Under the pieces are notes generated by a model. The model worked only from the letters and a program-made list of their open reading frames with translations, made no database searches and was not told the origin of the DNA. A DNA stretch of 64,000 bases from Streptomyces shenzhenensis. GTDB taxonomy: Bacteria; Actinomycetota; Actinomycetes; Streptomycetales; Streptomycetaceae. The stretch is from assembly GCF_021462265.1 (NCBI RefSeq), contig NZ_JAJONF010000022.1:105553-169552 (forward strand), in the 5' to 3' direction. Each line of letters opens with the position of its first letter. The stretch's first letter is position 1. The position numbers were made by a program, and so were the translations under genes. Shown here piece after piece: positions 54,838-63,114 of this stretch.

Positions 54838-55180
54838 GGCGAACCGCTGGGGTGACTACGTGAACCAGCAGCTGTGGGGCCGCCCCCACCTACCTGCCCT
54901 GGGCCCTGCAGATCGACCCCGGCCACCGCCCCGCCGACAGGCCCACAGTCAGCCTGTACCGCCCGTCGTTCCTCTACGAGTCGTTGTGGGACTGGGCGTC
55001 ATGGCGCTGCCGCTGTGGCTGGACCGCCACCACCCGCAGCTCCTCCGGGACGGCTCTTCGCCTGCATCGTGCTCGCCTACGCCGCCGGGCGGCCCTGGAT
55101 CGAGGCCCTGCGCATCGACCACGCCAATCACTTCCTCGGCCTGCGCCTGGACGACTACGTCTCCTTGATCGAGCTCAGCA
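54838..55180 (+). pseudogene. Truncated, frameshifted prolipoprotein diacylglyceryl transferase (Lgt)
   Basis: Fragments in different frames read NRWGDYVNQQLWGRP, YLPWALQIDPGHRPA, SLYRPSFLYESLWDW, then GRLFACIVLAYAAGRPWIEALRIDHANHFLG. These are in the order and positions of the C-terminal half of Lgt (GNWxNQELFGRP, LPWAL-I-P-HRP, FLYE-W, GR-WIE-LR-D). The N-terminal half is missing and at least two frame changes interrupt the rest. It is not functional here; an intact lgt must be elsewhere. Confidence 0.8.
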
Positions 55181-55289
55181 GCGCACACGTCCACCTGATC
55201 GCCCCTCGGCGTCCGCGCCCAGACGACGACGCGTCGTATCCGCCGGGCCGGGGAGGGGCAGCGGAGCCCGCACCGAGATCGGACTGACG

Positions 55290-56178
55290 GCCAACCACCA
55301 CCTTGGACCGCATACCCCGACCCGTATCAGCGCCCGGGCAGGGCGCGTCACCGAACGGGAAGCAGAGACCACCCTTCACGCTGCCGCACAGCCGAGTGCC
55401 ATGCGGGCGGCCGGCACAACTGTGACGCCACTTTCCGGCGGGGCAGTCGCCAGGCCGCGGCCACCGCTCGGACACGTCCTGCACGCATGAGCGAGTTCAC
55501 GCCTATAACGTCGACACCGGCATTCGCGAAGAAAGAGCAGCAATAGTGCGTGATTATCGATTGATGCAGAAATGATCCTTGTTCGCTGCATACGCCGGTT
55601 TGATCGCTGCCGTCGGCGACTGCCCGGCGATGCGCCGCCTCGTGGGCTCCGCCCCACATCCCGGTCAGCGAACTCTGGCCTCTGCAGCCCTCTTCGGCGA
55701 TGTCCCGCCACAGCAAGTGGGAACTGCTGCCGCCGTGTCGTGTTCCCGGACTGCGCCTCCCGCCGCCGAGCCTTACGCGCCTATGGGCACAGACACTCAG
55801 GTGCCGCACCCCGGTTCCCCTTGCTCGGCCGCGGTGCGGACGACGGCTGCCGCCCGGTCTCCGACACCCACGCGCTTCGCCCTCGGCGGAGGGCTTCCGA
55901 CGGCACGACACAACTGACTGCAAACGTAGATCGCCGAGGCGAAAGCCTCTGTTGGGCGGCGTCCGCCCCACCACCCGGGGTACCGGCCGTGGATCTCTCC
56001 CGCTTTTCATCCAGGCCAACCGCTCATCCAGCGCATCACTGGTCGACGCCCACGACGGTCCGCCAGCGCTCCTTCGTACTTCCACCAGCGACGGTGTCGC
56101 GCCTCACCGCCGTGCGCTCGCTTTCGTGTCCGCGCGCCTCCGGCGAGCCGTTGCCGCCATCCGAGCCAGGAAACCACC
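55290..56178. other. 889-bp gap, no assigned gene
   Basis: No protein of known family is found. Several overlapping frames run through it on both strands but none has consistent third-position GC bias by eye. A short AT-rich tract (around 55500-55590, including GTGCGTGATTATCGATTGAT) may be a promoter or the edge of transferred DNA. Directly upstream of the BASS-family gene. Confidence 0.35.
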
Positions 56179-57243
56179 ATGCCACTGCACCCCGTCCTGC
56201 CGCGCATCGCCGACTGGCTCAACAGACGACTCGGACGCGCCTCCTTCGTGTGCTACGCCGCCGCCTTCATCGTTCCTGGAGCCGGGAACGCGGTTCGCCA
56301 CAACACCCTGCACCTCTGTGGCACCCGAATCGGTGCGCCAACGGCACTGCTCATCAGCATCCTCTTCGCGGCGTCCTATCAAGTGCCCCTACAGAAAATG
56401 GCCATCAGCCTACGGCGCCCCACGGTGCTTGTCGCTGGACTGGCCGCGCACTTGGTGACGCCTTTCATCCTCGCACCCGCCGCTGCGGCCGCTCTGGCTC
56501 TGACCGGCACGACCGGCGCTGCGGATTTCGTGCCGACGGCGCTCGCCCTGGTCACCACGGCTCCTGTCGCCGCCGGGGCAACCGTATGGATCAGCAGAGG
56601 CAGGGGCGACGGATCAGCCATGATCAGCATCATCGTGATCTCCGCGTTGCTCAGTCCGCTGACCCTGCCGATCACCTTCAGCATCCTCAACCACACCGGT
56701 GCGTTCGGAACCCACCACCCGTTCCTCGCAGCCGGTACGCCTGGAAGCACCCGTGACCTCCTGACCGCCACCGTGGCCCTCCCCTGTGCCGCCGGACTTC
56801 TGTGCAGGCGGCTCAGCCGTCCTCGCGTACGCGACTGGGCCGACGGCCTGTCCCCCCTTGCCGCGATGCTGGGCGTTCTCGCGCTGACTTATGTGAACGC
56901 CTCCGCGGCCGCCTCGCTCGTCCGTATCTCCTCTGTGCCGTCGCTGCTTGTGGCAGTCACCAGCGCCTGTGCGGCATGTCTGCTCGCTTTCCAGATCGGC
57001 CGCTGGACAGCCCGCTGGGTCCGGCTCCCCGGCGAAGCCGCCGCCACAGTGACCCTCGCCTGCGGTATGAACAACGTCAGCATCAGTTCCGTACTCGCGG
57101 TCACCACGGTGTCCACCGAACCGGGACTGCTTATGACAACCCTGGCATACGGCCTGATTCAAAAGGTCGCGGCCCACCGCGCCATGGCGGCCCCGGCCTC
57201 ACCGACGACGACATCGCCGTCGCCTTCCGACGCGGCACCCTGA
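56179..57243 (+). CDS. Bile-acid:sodium-symporter (BASS)-like membrane transporter
   Basis: A 354-aa protein with about nine to ten hydrophobic segments: SFVCYAAAFIVPGAGNAV, LVAGLAAHLVTPFILAPAAAA, FVPTALALVTTAPVAAGATVW and ITLPITFSILNHTG-like regions. A PGEAAATVTLACGMNNVSISSVLAV stretch is near the end, matching the conserved 'GMNN' or 'G-N-LA' region of BASS transporters. Substrate unknown (bile-acid-like anions, arsenite relatives or keto acids). The start ATG follows AGGAAACCACC; its ribosome-binding site is modest. The C-terminal 20 residues are Ser/Pro-rich. Located in the decay belt but apparently intact. Confidence 0.7.
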   Translation: MPLHPVLPRIADWLNRRLGRASFVCYAAAFIVPGAGNAVRHNTLHLCGTRIGAPTALLISILFAASYQVPLQKMAISLRRPTVLVAGLAAHLVTPFILAPAAAAALALTGTTGAADFVPTALALVTTAPVAAGATVWISRGRGDGSAMISIIVISALLSPLTLPITFSILNHTGAFGTHHPFLAAGTPGSTRDLLTATVALPCAAGLLCRRLSRPRVRDWADGLSPLAAMLGVLALTYVNASAAASLVRISSVPSLLVAVTSACAACLLAFQIGRWTARWVRLPGEAAATVTLACGMNNVSISSVLAVTTVSTEPGLLMTTLAYGLIQKVAAHRAMAAPASPTTTSPSPSDAAP

Positions 57244-57455
57244 CCGACCGCTACCGAGGCGTCCGTCCCGTCGGCAGCGGGCTGGGCCTGGCGTCGCGTG
57301 ACCAGGAGCGTGACATGCCCCGGCGGGCTGCCGTCGACCGCGTCGCCGAGGGCACCTGCGGAAACGAATTCCGACGACGCGCGACGGACGCGCCGACCGC
57401 AACCAGCCGGACGACCTGGTCTGAACCCCACGCATACGGACCAGAGATCACCCGG

Positions 57456-58133
57456 CTATTCAGCGGCGATCCAGTGCTCGAAGGCCGTCTGGTGCCGCTG
57501 CGAGGCGGCCAGCAGGTTGGTGTACACCTGACGGGCGTCCGGAGCCGTGAGCCCGGACAGCGCCTTGGTCAGCGCGGCGATGTCGTCGGTCTCGACCGTA
57601 CGGCCCGCCTTCAGGGCTCCGGACATGCTGTCCTCACCCTGCTTGAGCAGCCGGTCGTAGGTGGCCTGGACGGCCGGGTCGGTGAACTCACCGGCCGGCT
57701 TGCCGGCGGTCGGGTCGGTGATGTCGTAGCGGTCCAGCAGGGTGCGCACGGCCGTCAGGTGGGTGGTCTCGGCCGCCGCGATCCGCTCGAAGACCCGCAC
57801 GTCGTAGCGTGCGGCGAACGCCGTGTAGAGGTCGTGCGCGAGCTTCTCCTCCTCGGCCATGCTCGCCAGCGTGGCCTTCTGGGCGGCCGTCAGGGTGCCT
57901 TGCGAGGCCAGGGCGGTGTAGCTGGTGCAGCTCCCGTCGCGGCGGGCGTCGTGCCTGCCGTCGACGTGCCGTTCGGTGTGGTACTGACGGCCTGTCGTCA
58001 TCTGCTGCCGCACGGTGGGTTCCGGCGTCGGGGTGCCGTCGGTGCTGGCCGCCACCGCACCGCTGGTCAGCACGCCGCCGATGGCGAGCACGCCCGCGGT
58101 GACCGCGGTGGCGATCTTGATGTTGCGCCTCAT
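57456..58133 (-). CDS. DUF2202 ferritin-like secreted protein
   Basis: A 225-aa protein with a Sec signal (IKIATAVTAGVLAIGGVLTSGAVAA). The DUF2202 four-helix ferritin-like domain shows the metal-ligand pattern ASMAEEEKLAHDLYTAF, FERIAAAETTHLTAVRTLLDRY, and later QRHQTAFEHWI. It may bind di-iron or other metals at the cell surface. Start ATG follows GAGGAGG. It is divergent from a response-regulator/kinase pair, so it may be their target. Function otherwise unknown. Confidence 0.88.
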   Translation of the reverse strand: MRRNIKIATAVTAGVLAIGGVLTSGAVAASTDGTPTPEPTVRQQMTTGRQYHTERHVDGRHDARRDGSCTSYTALASQGTLTAAQKATLASMAEEEKLAHDLYTAFAARYDVRVFERIAAAETTHLTAVRTLLDRYDITDPTAGKPAGEFTDPAVQATYDRLLKQGEDSMSGALKAGRTVETDDIAALTKALSGLTAPDARQVYTNLLAASQRHQTAFEHWIAAE

Positions 58134-58305
58134 GGCGAACCTCCTCGGGTCCGCGGGAGCGTCTTCCGTTCCCGCACCGTCACCGTCGCGCCGGGCCCTG
58201 CAGTCGCCGTGCGCCGCGTGTGGAGACGGGATGGAGACGGCCGCCGGGCGGGTCGGGGCCGTTCGGCCCTCCCGGGAGCGCGCGTGTGACGGGTAGATGT
58301 GGGAC

Positions 58306-59001
58306 ATGGCCACCACCGTGCTCGTCGTCGAGGACGAGAGGGAGATCCGCGAACTGCTGCGCCGCTATCTGGAGCGCGCCGGGTACGGGGTGCTGACGAC
58401 CGGGTCGGGCGCCGAGGCCGTACGACTGCTCGGCGAGCGGGGCGTCGATCTGGCGGTGCTCGATCTCGGGCTTCCGGACGTGGACGGGGACGAGGTGCTG
58501 CGCGAGGCCCGCGAGCGCGGGCGGGTGCCGGTGGTGGTACTGACCGCGCGTACGACCGTGGAGGACCGCATCCACGGGCTGCGGCTGGGCGCCGACGACT
58601 ATGTGACCAAGCCCTTCAGCCCCACCGAGGTGGTGCTCAGAGTGGGAGCGGTCCTTCAGCGGGCCCGGGGTACGGCGGCCGGGGCGGCACCGGTCCAGTC
58701 GTACGGCGAAGGGCGGCTACGCATCGACGAGGCCCGGCACGAGGTGATCCTCGACGGGGCGCCGGTGGAGCTGACGCCCACCGAGTGGGGGCTGCTGACC
58801 ACGCTCGCGTCGATTCCGGGCCGGGTGTACTCGCGCTACGAGCTGGTCAATCGGGTGCGCGGCTACGAGTTCGCCGGATACGAGCGGACGATCGACTCGC
58901 ATGTGAAGAACCTGCGGCACAAGCTCGGCGGCGTGCGCCCGGAACTGGTGGAGACGGTGCTGGGCGTGGGCTACCGGCTGGGGTGGTCCCGTGACCCGTG
59001 A
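58306..59001 (+). CDS. OmpR-family response regulator
   Basis: A 231-aa regulator. The receiver (about 1-118) has VVEDE, phospho-Asp in LAVLDLGLPDVDGD, Thr in VLTAR and Lys in VTKPFSPTE. The winged helix (about 132-228) has DGAPVELTPTEWGLLTTLAS and YERTIDSHVKNLRHKL. ATG 58306 (MATTVLVVEDE) is favoured; ATG 58297 is an in-frame alternative. The 3' end overlaps the kinase start, so the pair is co-transcribed. Divergent from the DUF2202 gene. Confidence 0.94.
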   Translation: MATTVLVVEDEREIRELLRRYLERAGYGVLTTGSGAEAVRLLGERGVDLAVLDLGLPDVDGDEVLREARERGRVPVVVLTARTTVEDRIHGLRLGADDYVTKPFSPTEVVLRVGAVLQRARGTAAGAAPVQSYGEGRLRIDEARHEVILDGAPVELTPTEWGLLTTLASIPGRVYSRYELVNRVRGYEFAGYERTIDSHVKNLRHKLGGVRPELVETVLGVGYRLGWSRDP

Positions 59002-60478
59002 GCCACGCCCGGCTGTCCGGCCGTCCGGCGGGCTCGGCCCGCTCGGGCGACGCCTGTTCGCCGCGTTCGCCGTGGTGGCGCTGGCGTCCGTGGCCCTGCT
59101 GACGGTCGCGGCGCTCATCGGCACCGACCGCGGGCTCAGCAGCGCCCACCAGGCCGACCGGCAGCGCGCCGCAGACCGGGTGGCAGCGGCAGCCGCCGAC
59201 GCCTACCGACCGGCGGGCGGCTGGGCGTCGGCCGACCTGTCCGCGGCGCGGTCCCTTGCTTCCGGTGCCGGGGCGCAGCTCACGGTTCGGAACGCGGACG
59301 GCGAGACGGTCTCCGGTGGCTCGGGGACCGGCTCCGGGACCGGCTCCGGGACCGGCTCCGGGACCGGCTCCGGGACCGAGGACGAGCACGGCATGCCCGG
59401 TTCGGGCCCGGGGCACCACGGGCAGGGCATGGGCTCCGGGCCCGGCGCGAGCGCGGCCGTGGTGGCCGACGGCCGCACCGTCGGCTCCGTACACCTGGTC
59501 TTCTCGGCCGGCTCCGGGTCGGCCGGCCTGTCCGTCGCCTGGGGCTGGGTGGCCGCGTCCGCCGTCGGCGCGCTGGCCCTGGCGCTGGGCGTGAGCTGGT
59601 TCGTCACCCGGCGCCTGACGGCTCCGGTCGTCCGGGTCGCGGCGACCGCGCGTGCGCTGGCCGCAGGGGACCGCGCCGCACGGGCCCGCATCGACGCACC
59701 CGGCGAACTCGGCGAACTCGCCCACGCCTTCGACGCCATGGCCGATGACGTCGGCCGCGCCGAACAGGCCCGCCACCGGCTCGCCGCGGACGTCGCCCAC
59801 GAGCTGCGCACGCCCCTGACCTCCCTGCGTGCGGGGCTGGAGGAACTGCGCGACGGCTACACCGAGCCGACCCCGGACCGCCTCGCCTCCCTGCACGACC
59901 AGGCGCTGCGGCTGGGCCGCGTCATCGACGACCTCGGGGAACTGGCCGAGGCCGAGTCGGCCCGGCTGTCCCTGCACCTGGCCGAGGTGGACCTGGCCGC
60001 CCTGGCCGAGGCCGCCGTGGCCGAACGGGAGCCCGAACTGCGCACCGCCGGACTGACCGTGCGCACCGTGCCGAGCCCCGTTCCGCTGGCGGTCCGCGCG
60101 GACGCCGACCGGATGCATCAGGCCCTGGGCAACCTGCTGAGCAACACCGCCCGCCACTGCCGCCCCGGCGACACCGTCACCGTCACCACGTCCGCCACGC
60201 TCACCGAGGCACTCGTCGAGGTGGCGGACACCGGTCCAGGCATCCCCGCCGACGAGCTGCCGCACGTCTTCGACCGTCTGTGGCGCGGCGCCCGCGCCCG
60301 CTCCGCAGGCGGCAGCGGCATCGGCCTCGCCGTCGTCAAGGAGCTGGTCACCGCGCACGGCGGCACGGTCACCGCGGCCTCCGGACCGGGCGGCGGAACG
60401 CGGATGACCCTCCGGTTGCCCAGGCCCGCGCCACAAGGATCCAAGCCCGCCCCGGACTCCGCCACCGCGCCGCGATGA
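58991..60478 (+). CDS. Membrane sensor histidine kinase
   Basis: A 495-aa kinase. Helix 1 is at about 22-47 and helix 2 at about 180-200, bounding an external sensor. HAMP, HisKA (ADVAHELRTPLTSLRAGLEEL with the phosphorylated His) and HATPase_c (NLLSNTARHC, DTGPGIP, GSGIGLAVVKELV) follow. The sensor contains a run of Gly-Thr-Gly-Ser repeats from 12-bp DNA units and a His/Met-rich patch EDEHGMPGSGPGHHGQGMG, a plausible metal-binding loop. GTG 58991 overlaps the regulator. Stimulus unknown; copper or another metal is speculative. Confidence 0.93.
   Translation: MTREPRPAVRPSGGLGPLGRRLFAAFAVVALASVALLTVAALIGTDRGLSSAHQADRQRAADRVAAAAADAYRPAGGWASADLSAARSLASGAGAQLTVRNADGETVSGGSGTGSGTGSGTGSGTGSGTEDEHGMPGSGPGHHGQGMGSGPGASAAVVADGRTVGSVHLVFSAGSGSAGLSVAWGWVAASAVGALALALGVSWFVTRRLTAPVVRVAATARALAAGDRAARARIDAPGELGELAHAFDAMADDVGRAEQARHRLAADVAHELRTPLTSLRAGLEELRDGYTEPTPDRLASLHDQALRLGRVIDDLGELAEAESARLSLHLAEVDLAALAEAAVAEREPELRTAGLTVRTVPSPVPLAVRADADRMHQALGNLLSNTARHCRPGDTVTVTTSATLTEALVEVADTGPGIPADELPHVFDRLWRGARARSAGGSGIGLAVVKELVTAHGGTVTAASGPGGGTRMTLRLPRPAPQGSKPAPDSATAPR
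59323..59379. repeat. 12-bp in-frame tandem repeats in the kinase gene
   Basis: About four and a half copies of CGGGACCGGCTC encode (Gly-Thr-Gly-Ser)n in the extracellular sensor. Copy number could vary without a frameshift. Confidence 0.75.
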
Positions 60479-60490
60479 GTTACCTCCCGG

Positions 60491-60562
60491 TCAAATAGCC
60501 GATGGGGTATTTGACGCGCCCCTCCGCACCACCACACTCTCATAAGATACCCCCTGGGGTAT
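60491..60562. promoter_or_regulatory. Two CsoR/CstR-type operators upstream of the rhodanese relic
   Basis: Site 1, TCAAATAGCC-GATG-GGGTATTTGA (60491-60514), has 10-bp arms with one mismatch. Site 2, ATACCCC-CT-GGGGTAT (60547-60562), has perfect 7-bp arms. The ATACCCC/GGGGTAT sequence is the pattern known for CsoR-family repressors, including the sulfur-sensing CstR. They stand just before the start of the rhodanese-containing frame. Confidence 0.7.
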
Positions 60563-60578
60563 TTGAGGAGGCAGTGAA

Positions 60579-61043
60579 GTGGCTCGTGAAGTGAGACAGG
60601 AAGCACTCGCGGCGACCTGGCCCGACAGTGCGCTCGTGGTCGACGTACGAGAGGCCGACGAGTACGCCGCCGGACACGTAGGGACTCGGCACACGCTCTC
60701 GGAATCCGGCCCTGAGGAGGTGTCCGGTGAACATCGACGACCAGGAGGCGGACTCGTGGCCCGAGGCACTCAATCTGCTGCGGCGGGCCCAGGGACAACC
60801 GGCCGCGGCCATCGCCACGATCGAAGCGGGGCGCGACCGCAAGGAGGTCGTCACCCGGTCGGCCACGGCCTCCCACGCCCCGGAGCGGGCGGGCTTCAGG
60901 ACAGTGGTGGACGGCATTCGCCAGTGCCTCACCGAACGACAGCAGGGATACGTCCCGCCGCCGAGCGAGGCCGCACCGGGGAAGCTGTTCCTGACGCTCG
61001 CGTGCCCCGGACCCCGAATCCCATGTCAGGGAGTGCAGGGTGA
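60579..61043 (+). pseudogene. Truncated rhodanese (sulfurtransferase)
   Basis: The frame begins MAREVRQEALAATWPDSALVVDVREADEYAAGHV, the N-terminal part of a single-domain rhodanese (VVDVRE-x-x-EY-x-x-GHV). After AGHV the similarity ends: the rest of the fold, including the catalytic Cys loop, is missing, and the frame continues as non-family sequence overlapping the next gene. GAGGAGG precedes the GTG start. The intact gene would have moved sulfane sulfur between thiols. Confidence 0.7.
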
Positions 61044-61338
61044 TCTCCCGCGCCATCATCACCGACCGGACCGTCCAGCCGGGCGGCCACTGCCCCGACA
61101 CCCGACCGGTCGGCCCACCGACACCGGCGGCGGAGCAGCGCGCCCGCCAGGACGTCCAGGAGCGGCTCGCGCGCCGATTCCCGGACCTCCCGTCCGAGAC
61201 ACTGGCGACGGCAGCGGAGGAGGCGTTCGCGTTCTTCGCCGACGCGCGCGTGCGGCACTACGTTCCCGTCCTGGCCTTCAAACGCGCCTCGGGGCAGCTG
61301 TCCGAACGCCTCGCCGCCCTGGGCGAGAAAGGCGATGA
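60727..61338 (+). pseudogene. CsoR/CstR-family repressor with lost cysteine and lost stop
   Basis: The first 92 codons read as a CsoR-family protein: LNLLRRAQGQPAAAIATIEAGRD, then ERAGFRTVVDGIRQCLTE and KLFLTLA, where the family normally ends. At codon 38 the usual Cys (GRDC) is Arg; Cys67 is kept, and the position four before it is Gly, not the His of copper sensors, so the ancestor was CstR-like. Codon 93 is TGC where a TGA would be expected, so the frame runs on to 61338 inside the next gene. GAGGAGG precedes GTG 60727. Sensing by a Cys pair is impossible. Some DNA binding could remain. Confidence 0.65.
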
Positions 61339-61345
61339 GGCGTGA
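61040..61345 (+). CDS. Three-helix-bundle (DUF3562-like) small protein
   Basis: A 101-aa protein whose second half is a compact helical module: QERLARRFPDLPSETLATAAEEAFAFF, then ARVRHYVPVLAFKRASGQL. This is the pattern of small actinobacterial three-helix bundle dimerisation proteins. It has no enzymatic motif. The GTG start overlaps the readthrough part of the repressor frame and the TGA overlaps the next start (GTGA), so it is coupled to the Cys-rich gene. Confidence 0.72.
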   Translation: MISRAIITDRTVQPGGHCPDTRPVGPPTPAAEQRARQDVQERLARRFPDLPSETLATAAEEAFAFFADARVRHYVPVLAFKRASGQLSERLAALGEKGDEA

Positions 61346-61509
61346 AACCGACCCCGAAGTGCGTCGTCGACCGATCCCGCCCCTGCAACGCCTGCATCGC
61401 TCCGGACCCCAGCAGCTGTCCCTATCCCTATCTGCTCGCAGGCGACGACACCATGGACCCGGACGATGGCACCGACACGGACGAAGATTCCGCGCACGCG
61501 GAGAAATGA
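61342..61509 (+). CDS. 55-aa cysteine-rich protein
   Basis: GTG start overlaps the previous TGA. The product begins VKPTPKCVVDRSRPCNACI and contains SSCPYPYLLAGD, giving four cysteines spaced C-x7-C-x2-C-x7-C: a likely zinc knuckle or thiol site. The last 20 residues are acidic (DPDDGTDTDEDS). It resembles small Cys-rich Streptomyces proteins with a CxxC core. Below the usual length cut-off but coupled by overlap on one side, with the methyltransferase 10 nt on. Confidence 0.6.
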   Translation: MKPTPKCVVDRSRPCNACIAPDPSSCPYPYLLAGDDTMDPDDGTDTDEDSAHAEK

Positions 61510-61519
61510 GGCGCAGGAC

Positions 61520-62125
61520 ATGGACGCGGCGAGCTGGGACGAGCGCTACCGCGGCGGCGAACTGGTGTGGAAGGCCGACCCAAACCGCTTCGTCGCCGAG
61601 GAGCTGGCCGGCCTGAAGCCGTCCGGAAGGGCGGTGGACCTCGCCGCCGGGGAGGGACGCAACGCGGTGTGGCTCGCGGAGCGGGGCTGGGAGGTGGACG
61701 CCGTCGACTTCTCCGCCGTAGCTCTGGAGAAAGCCAGGACGCTGGCGGCCGAACGGGACGTGCGGCTGCACACCGTGCAGGCCGATCTCACGCTCTGGGA
61801 GCCCGCGGAGGCGACGTACGGCCTGGTGTTGATCGCGTATCTGCACCTGCCGTGGCCACAGATGGCCCAGGTGCTGGCCCGGGCCGCCGACGCCGTCCGC
61901 TCAGGCGGCACCCTGCTGCTCGTCGGCCATGACGCGGCCAATCCCGAGCACGGGTACGGCGGCCCGCGGGATCCAGGCGTGCTGTACAGCGCCGAACAGG
62001 TCGCCGACCTGTGGCGGCCCTACGCCGAGATCCTGCGGGCCGGGACGGTCACCCGGCCGGTGACCGGCACCGAGGGCGACAGCCGCACGGCTCTGGACGC
62101 GCTCGTCCGCGCCGTACGGAGATGA
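61520..62125 (+). CDS. SAM-dependent methyltransferase (class I)
   Basis: A 201-aa enzyme: WDERYRGGELVWKADPNRFV at the N-terminus, motif I VDLAAGEGRNAVWLAERGW, motif II VDAVDFSAVALEKARTLA, post-motif LVLIAYLHLPWPQMAQVLARA, and LLLVGHDAANPEHGYGGP. This resembles TehB/thiopurine-type small-molecule methyltransferases. Substrate unknown; the setting of sulfur-stress genes makes a thiol or metalloid substrate conceivable. ATG 61520 after GCGCAGG. Confidence 0.9.
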   Translation: MDAASWDERYRGGELVWKADPNRFVAEELAGLKPSGRAVDLAAGEGRNAVWLAERGWEVDAVDFSAVALEKARTLAAERDVRLHTVQADLTLWEPAEATYGLVLIAYLHLPWPQMAQVLARAADAVRSGGTLLLVGHDAANPEHGYGGPRDPGVLYSAEQVADLWRPYAEILRAGTVTRPVTGTEGDSRTALDALVRAVRR

Positions 62126-62139
62126 CCCCCGCCGGCGCG

Positions 62140-62820
62140 TCAGGCCGCCGTACCGGGCTTCGTCGCCAGGTACCAGTCGGTGAGCTTGACGCTGTCGTCG
62201 GCCAGCCGGGCCTCCAGTTCGGCCTGGGTGCGCGGGGCGCCCAGCACGACGTCCTCGCCCGGGTGCCAGTTGGCGGGGCAGGAGACGCCGTCGCGGTCGG
62301 AGGTCTGCAGGGCGTCGACGAGCCGCAGGATCTCGGGAATCATGCGTCCGGCGTTCATCGGGTAGTACAGCACCGCCCGGACGGTGTGCTCCGGGTCGAT
62401 GACGAAGACGGCGCGTACGGCGGCGGTCCCGGAGGTGTTCGGGTGGAGCATGCCGTAGGCGCGCGAGACGCGCATGTCCAGGTCGGCGATGATCGGGAAC
62501 GGGATGCGCACGCCGAGCTTCTCCTCGATCGCGCGGGCCCAGGCGAGGTGGCTGTGGACGGAGTCCACGGAGTTTCCGAGCAGGGCGGTGTTGCGGGCGG
62601 CGAACTCGTCGGCGAGTTCGGTGAACGCGACGAACTCGGTGGTGCACACCGGGGTGAAGTCCGCCGGGTGGCTGAAGAGCACCAGCCACCGGCCCGCGTA
62701 GTCGGACAGCCGGACCGGACCATGGGTGGATTCGGCCTCGAAGTCCGGGGCCCGGTCGCCGATGAGTGGCAGGCGGGGGTGGACAGGCGGGGTCGGCGGG
62801 GACTGGTCGGAGACGGTCAT
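62140..62820 (-). CDS. Prx6-type (1-Cys) peroxiredoxin
   Basis: A 226-aa peroxiredoxin of the Prx6 group. The peroxidatic Cys lies in HPADFTPVCTTEFVAF, followed by NSVDSVHSHLAWARAI, the Arg-bearing PFPIIADLDMRVSRAYGML and the C-terminal VRAVLYYPMNAGRM...LQTSDRDGVSCPANW. A second Cys is present near the C-terminus (SCPANWHPG). It reduces hydroperoxides, possibly with persulfide links. A CsoR-like palindrome lies 33 bp upstream, placing it in the same regulon as the decayed sulfur genes. Start preceded by GGAGGAATGCCCCG. Confidence 0.93.
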   Translation of the reverse strand: MTVSDQSPPTPPVHPRLPLIGDRAPDFEAESTHGPVRLSDYAGRWLVLFSHPADFTPVCTTEFVAFTELADEFAARNTALLGNSVDSVHSHLAWARAIEEKLGVRIPFPIIADLDMRVSRAYGMLHPNTSGTAAVRAVFVIDPEHTVRAVLYYPMNAGRMIPEILRLVDALQTSDRDGVSCPANWHPGEDVVLGAPRTQAELEARLADDSVKLTDWYLATKPGTAA

Positions 62821-62852
62821 CGGGGCATTCCTCCCGGACGATCACGGATTCG

Positions 62853-62870
62853 AATACCCCCCACGGTATT
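62853..62870. promoter_or_regulatory. CsoR-like operator of the peroxiredoxin gene
   Basis: AATACC-CCCCAC-GGTATT, an inverted repeat with 6-bp arms, 33 bp upstream of the peroxiredoxin start. Matches the motif near 60550. Confidence 0.6.
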
Positions 62871-63018
62871 TACGCGACCCGAGGCGCATGGAGGGCCGGA
62901 CGGCCCTGATTACTCCCCATTCGCCCCTTGCGCAGCACTCCACCGAGCTACCCGCATCACCGGAGAACGACCGCCTGCGCGCGAGGGGAACAATGCGCCC
63001 TCGCGCGACGCTGTCACC

Positions 63019-63036
63019 AATACCCCTCCGGGTATT
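63019..63036. promoter_or_regulatory. CsoR-like operator upstream of the 96-aa hypothetical gene
   Basis: AATACCC-CTCC-GGGTATT, perfect 7-bp arms, 79 bp upstream of the ATG at 63115. Fourth related site in the segment 60.5-63.1 kb. Confidence 0.65.
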
Positions 63037-63114
63037 CAGGTCGCGGATGGCGCCGCTGTCGCTGCAACACCCGCCGGGGACCGCAACCCAACCCGGCGAA
63101 GGAGTGTGAGGACG

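Noticed and set aside
55348..56085. A 245-codon minus-strand frame
   Set aside because: Composition is like other shadow frames, with no recognisable domain and no convincing start signal.
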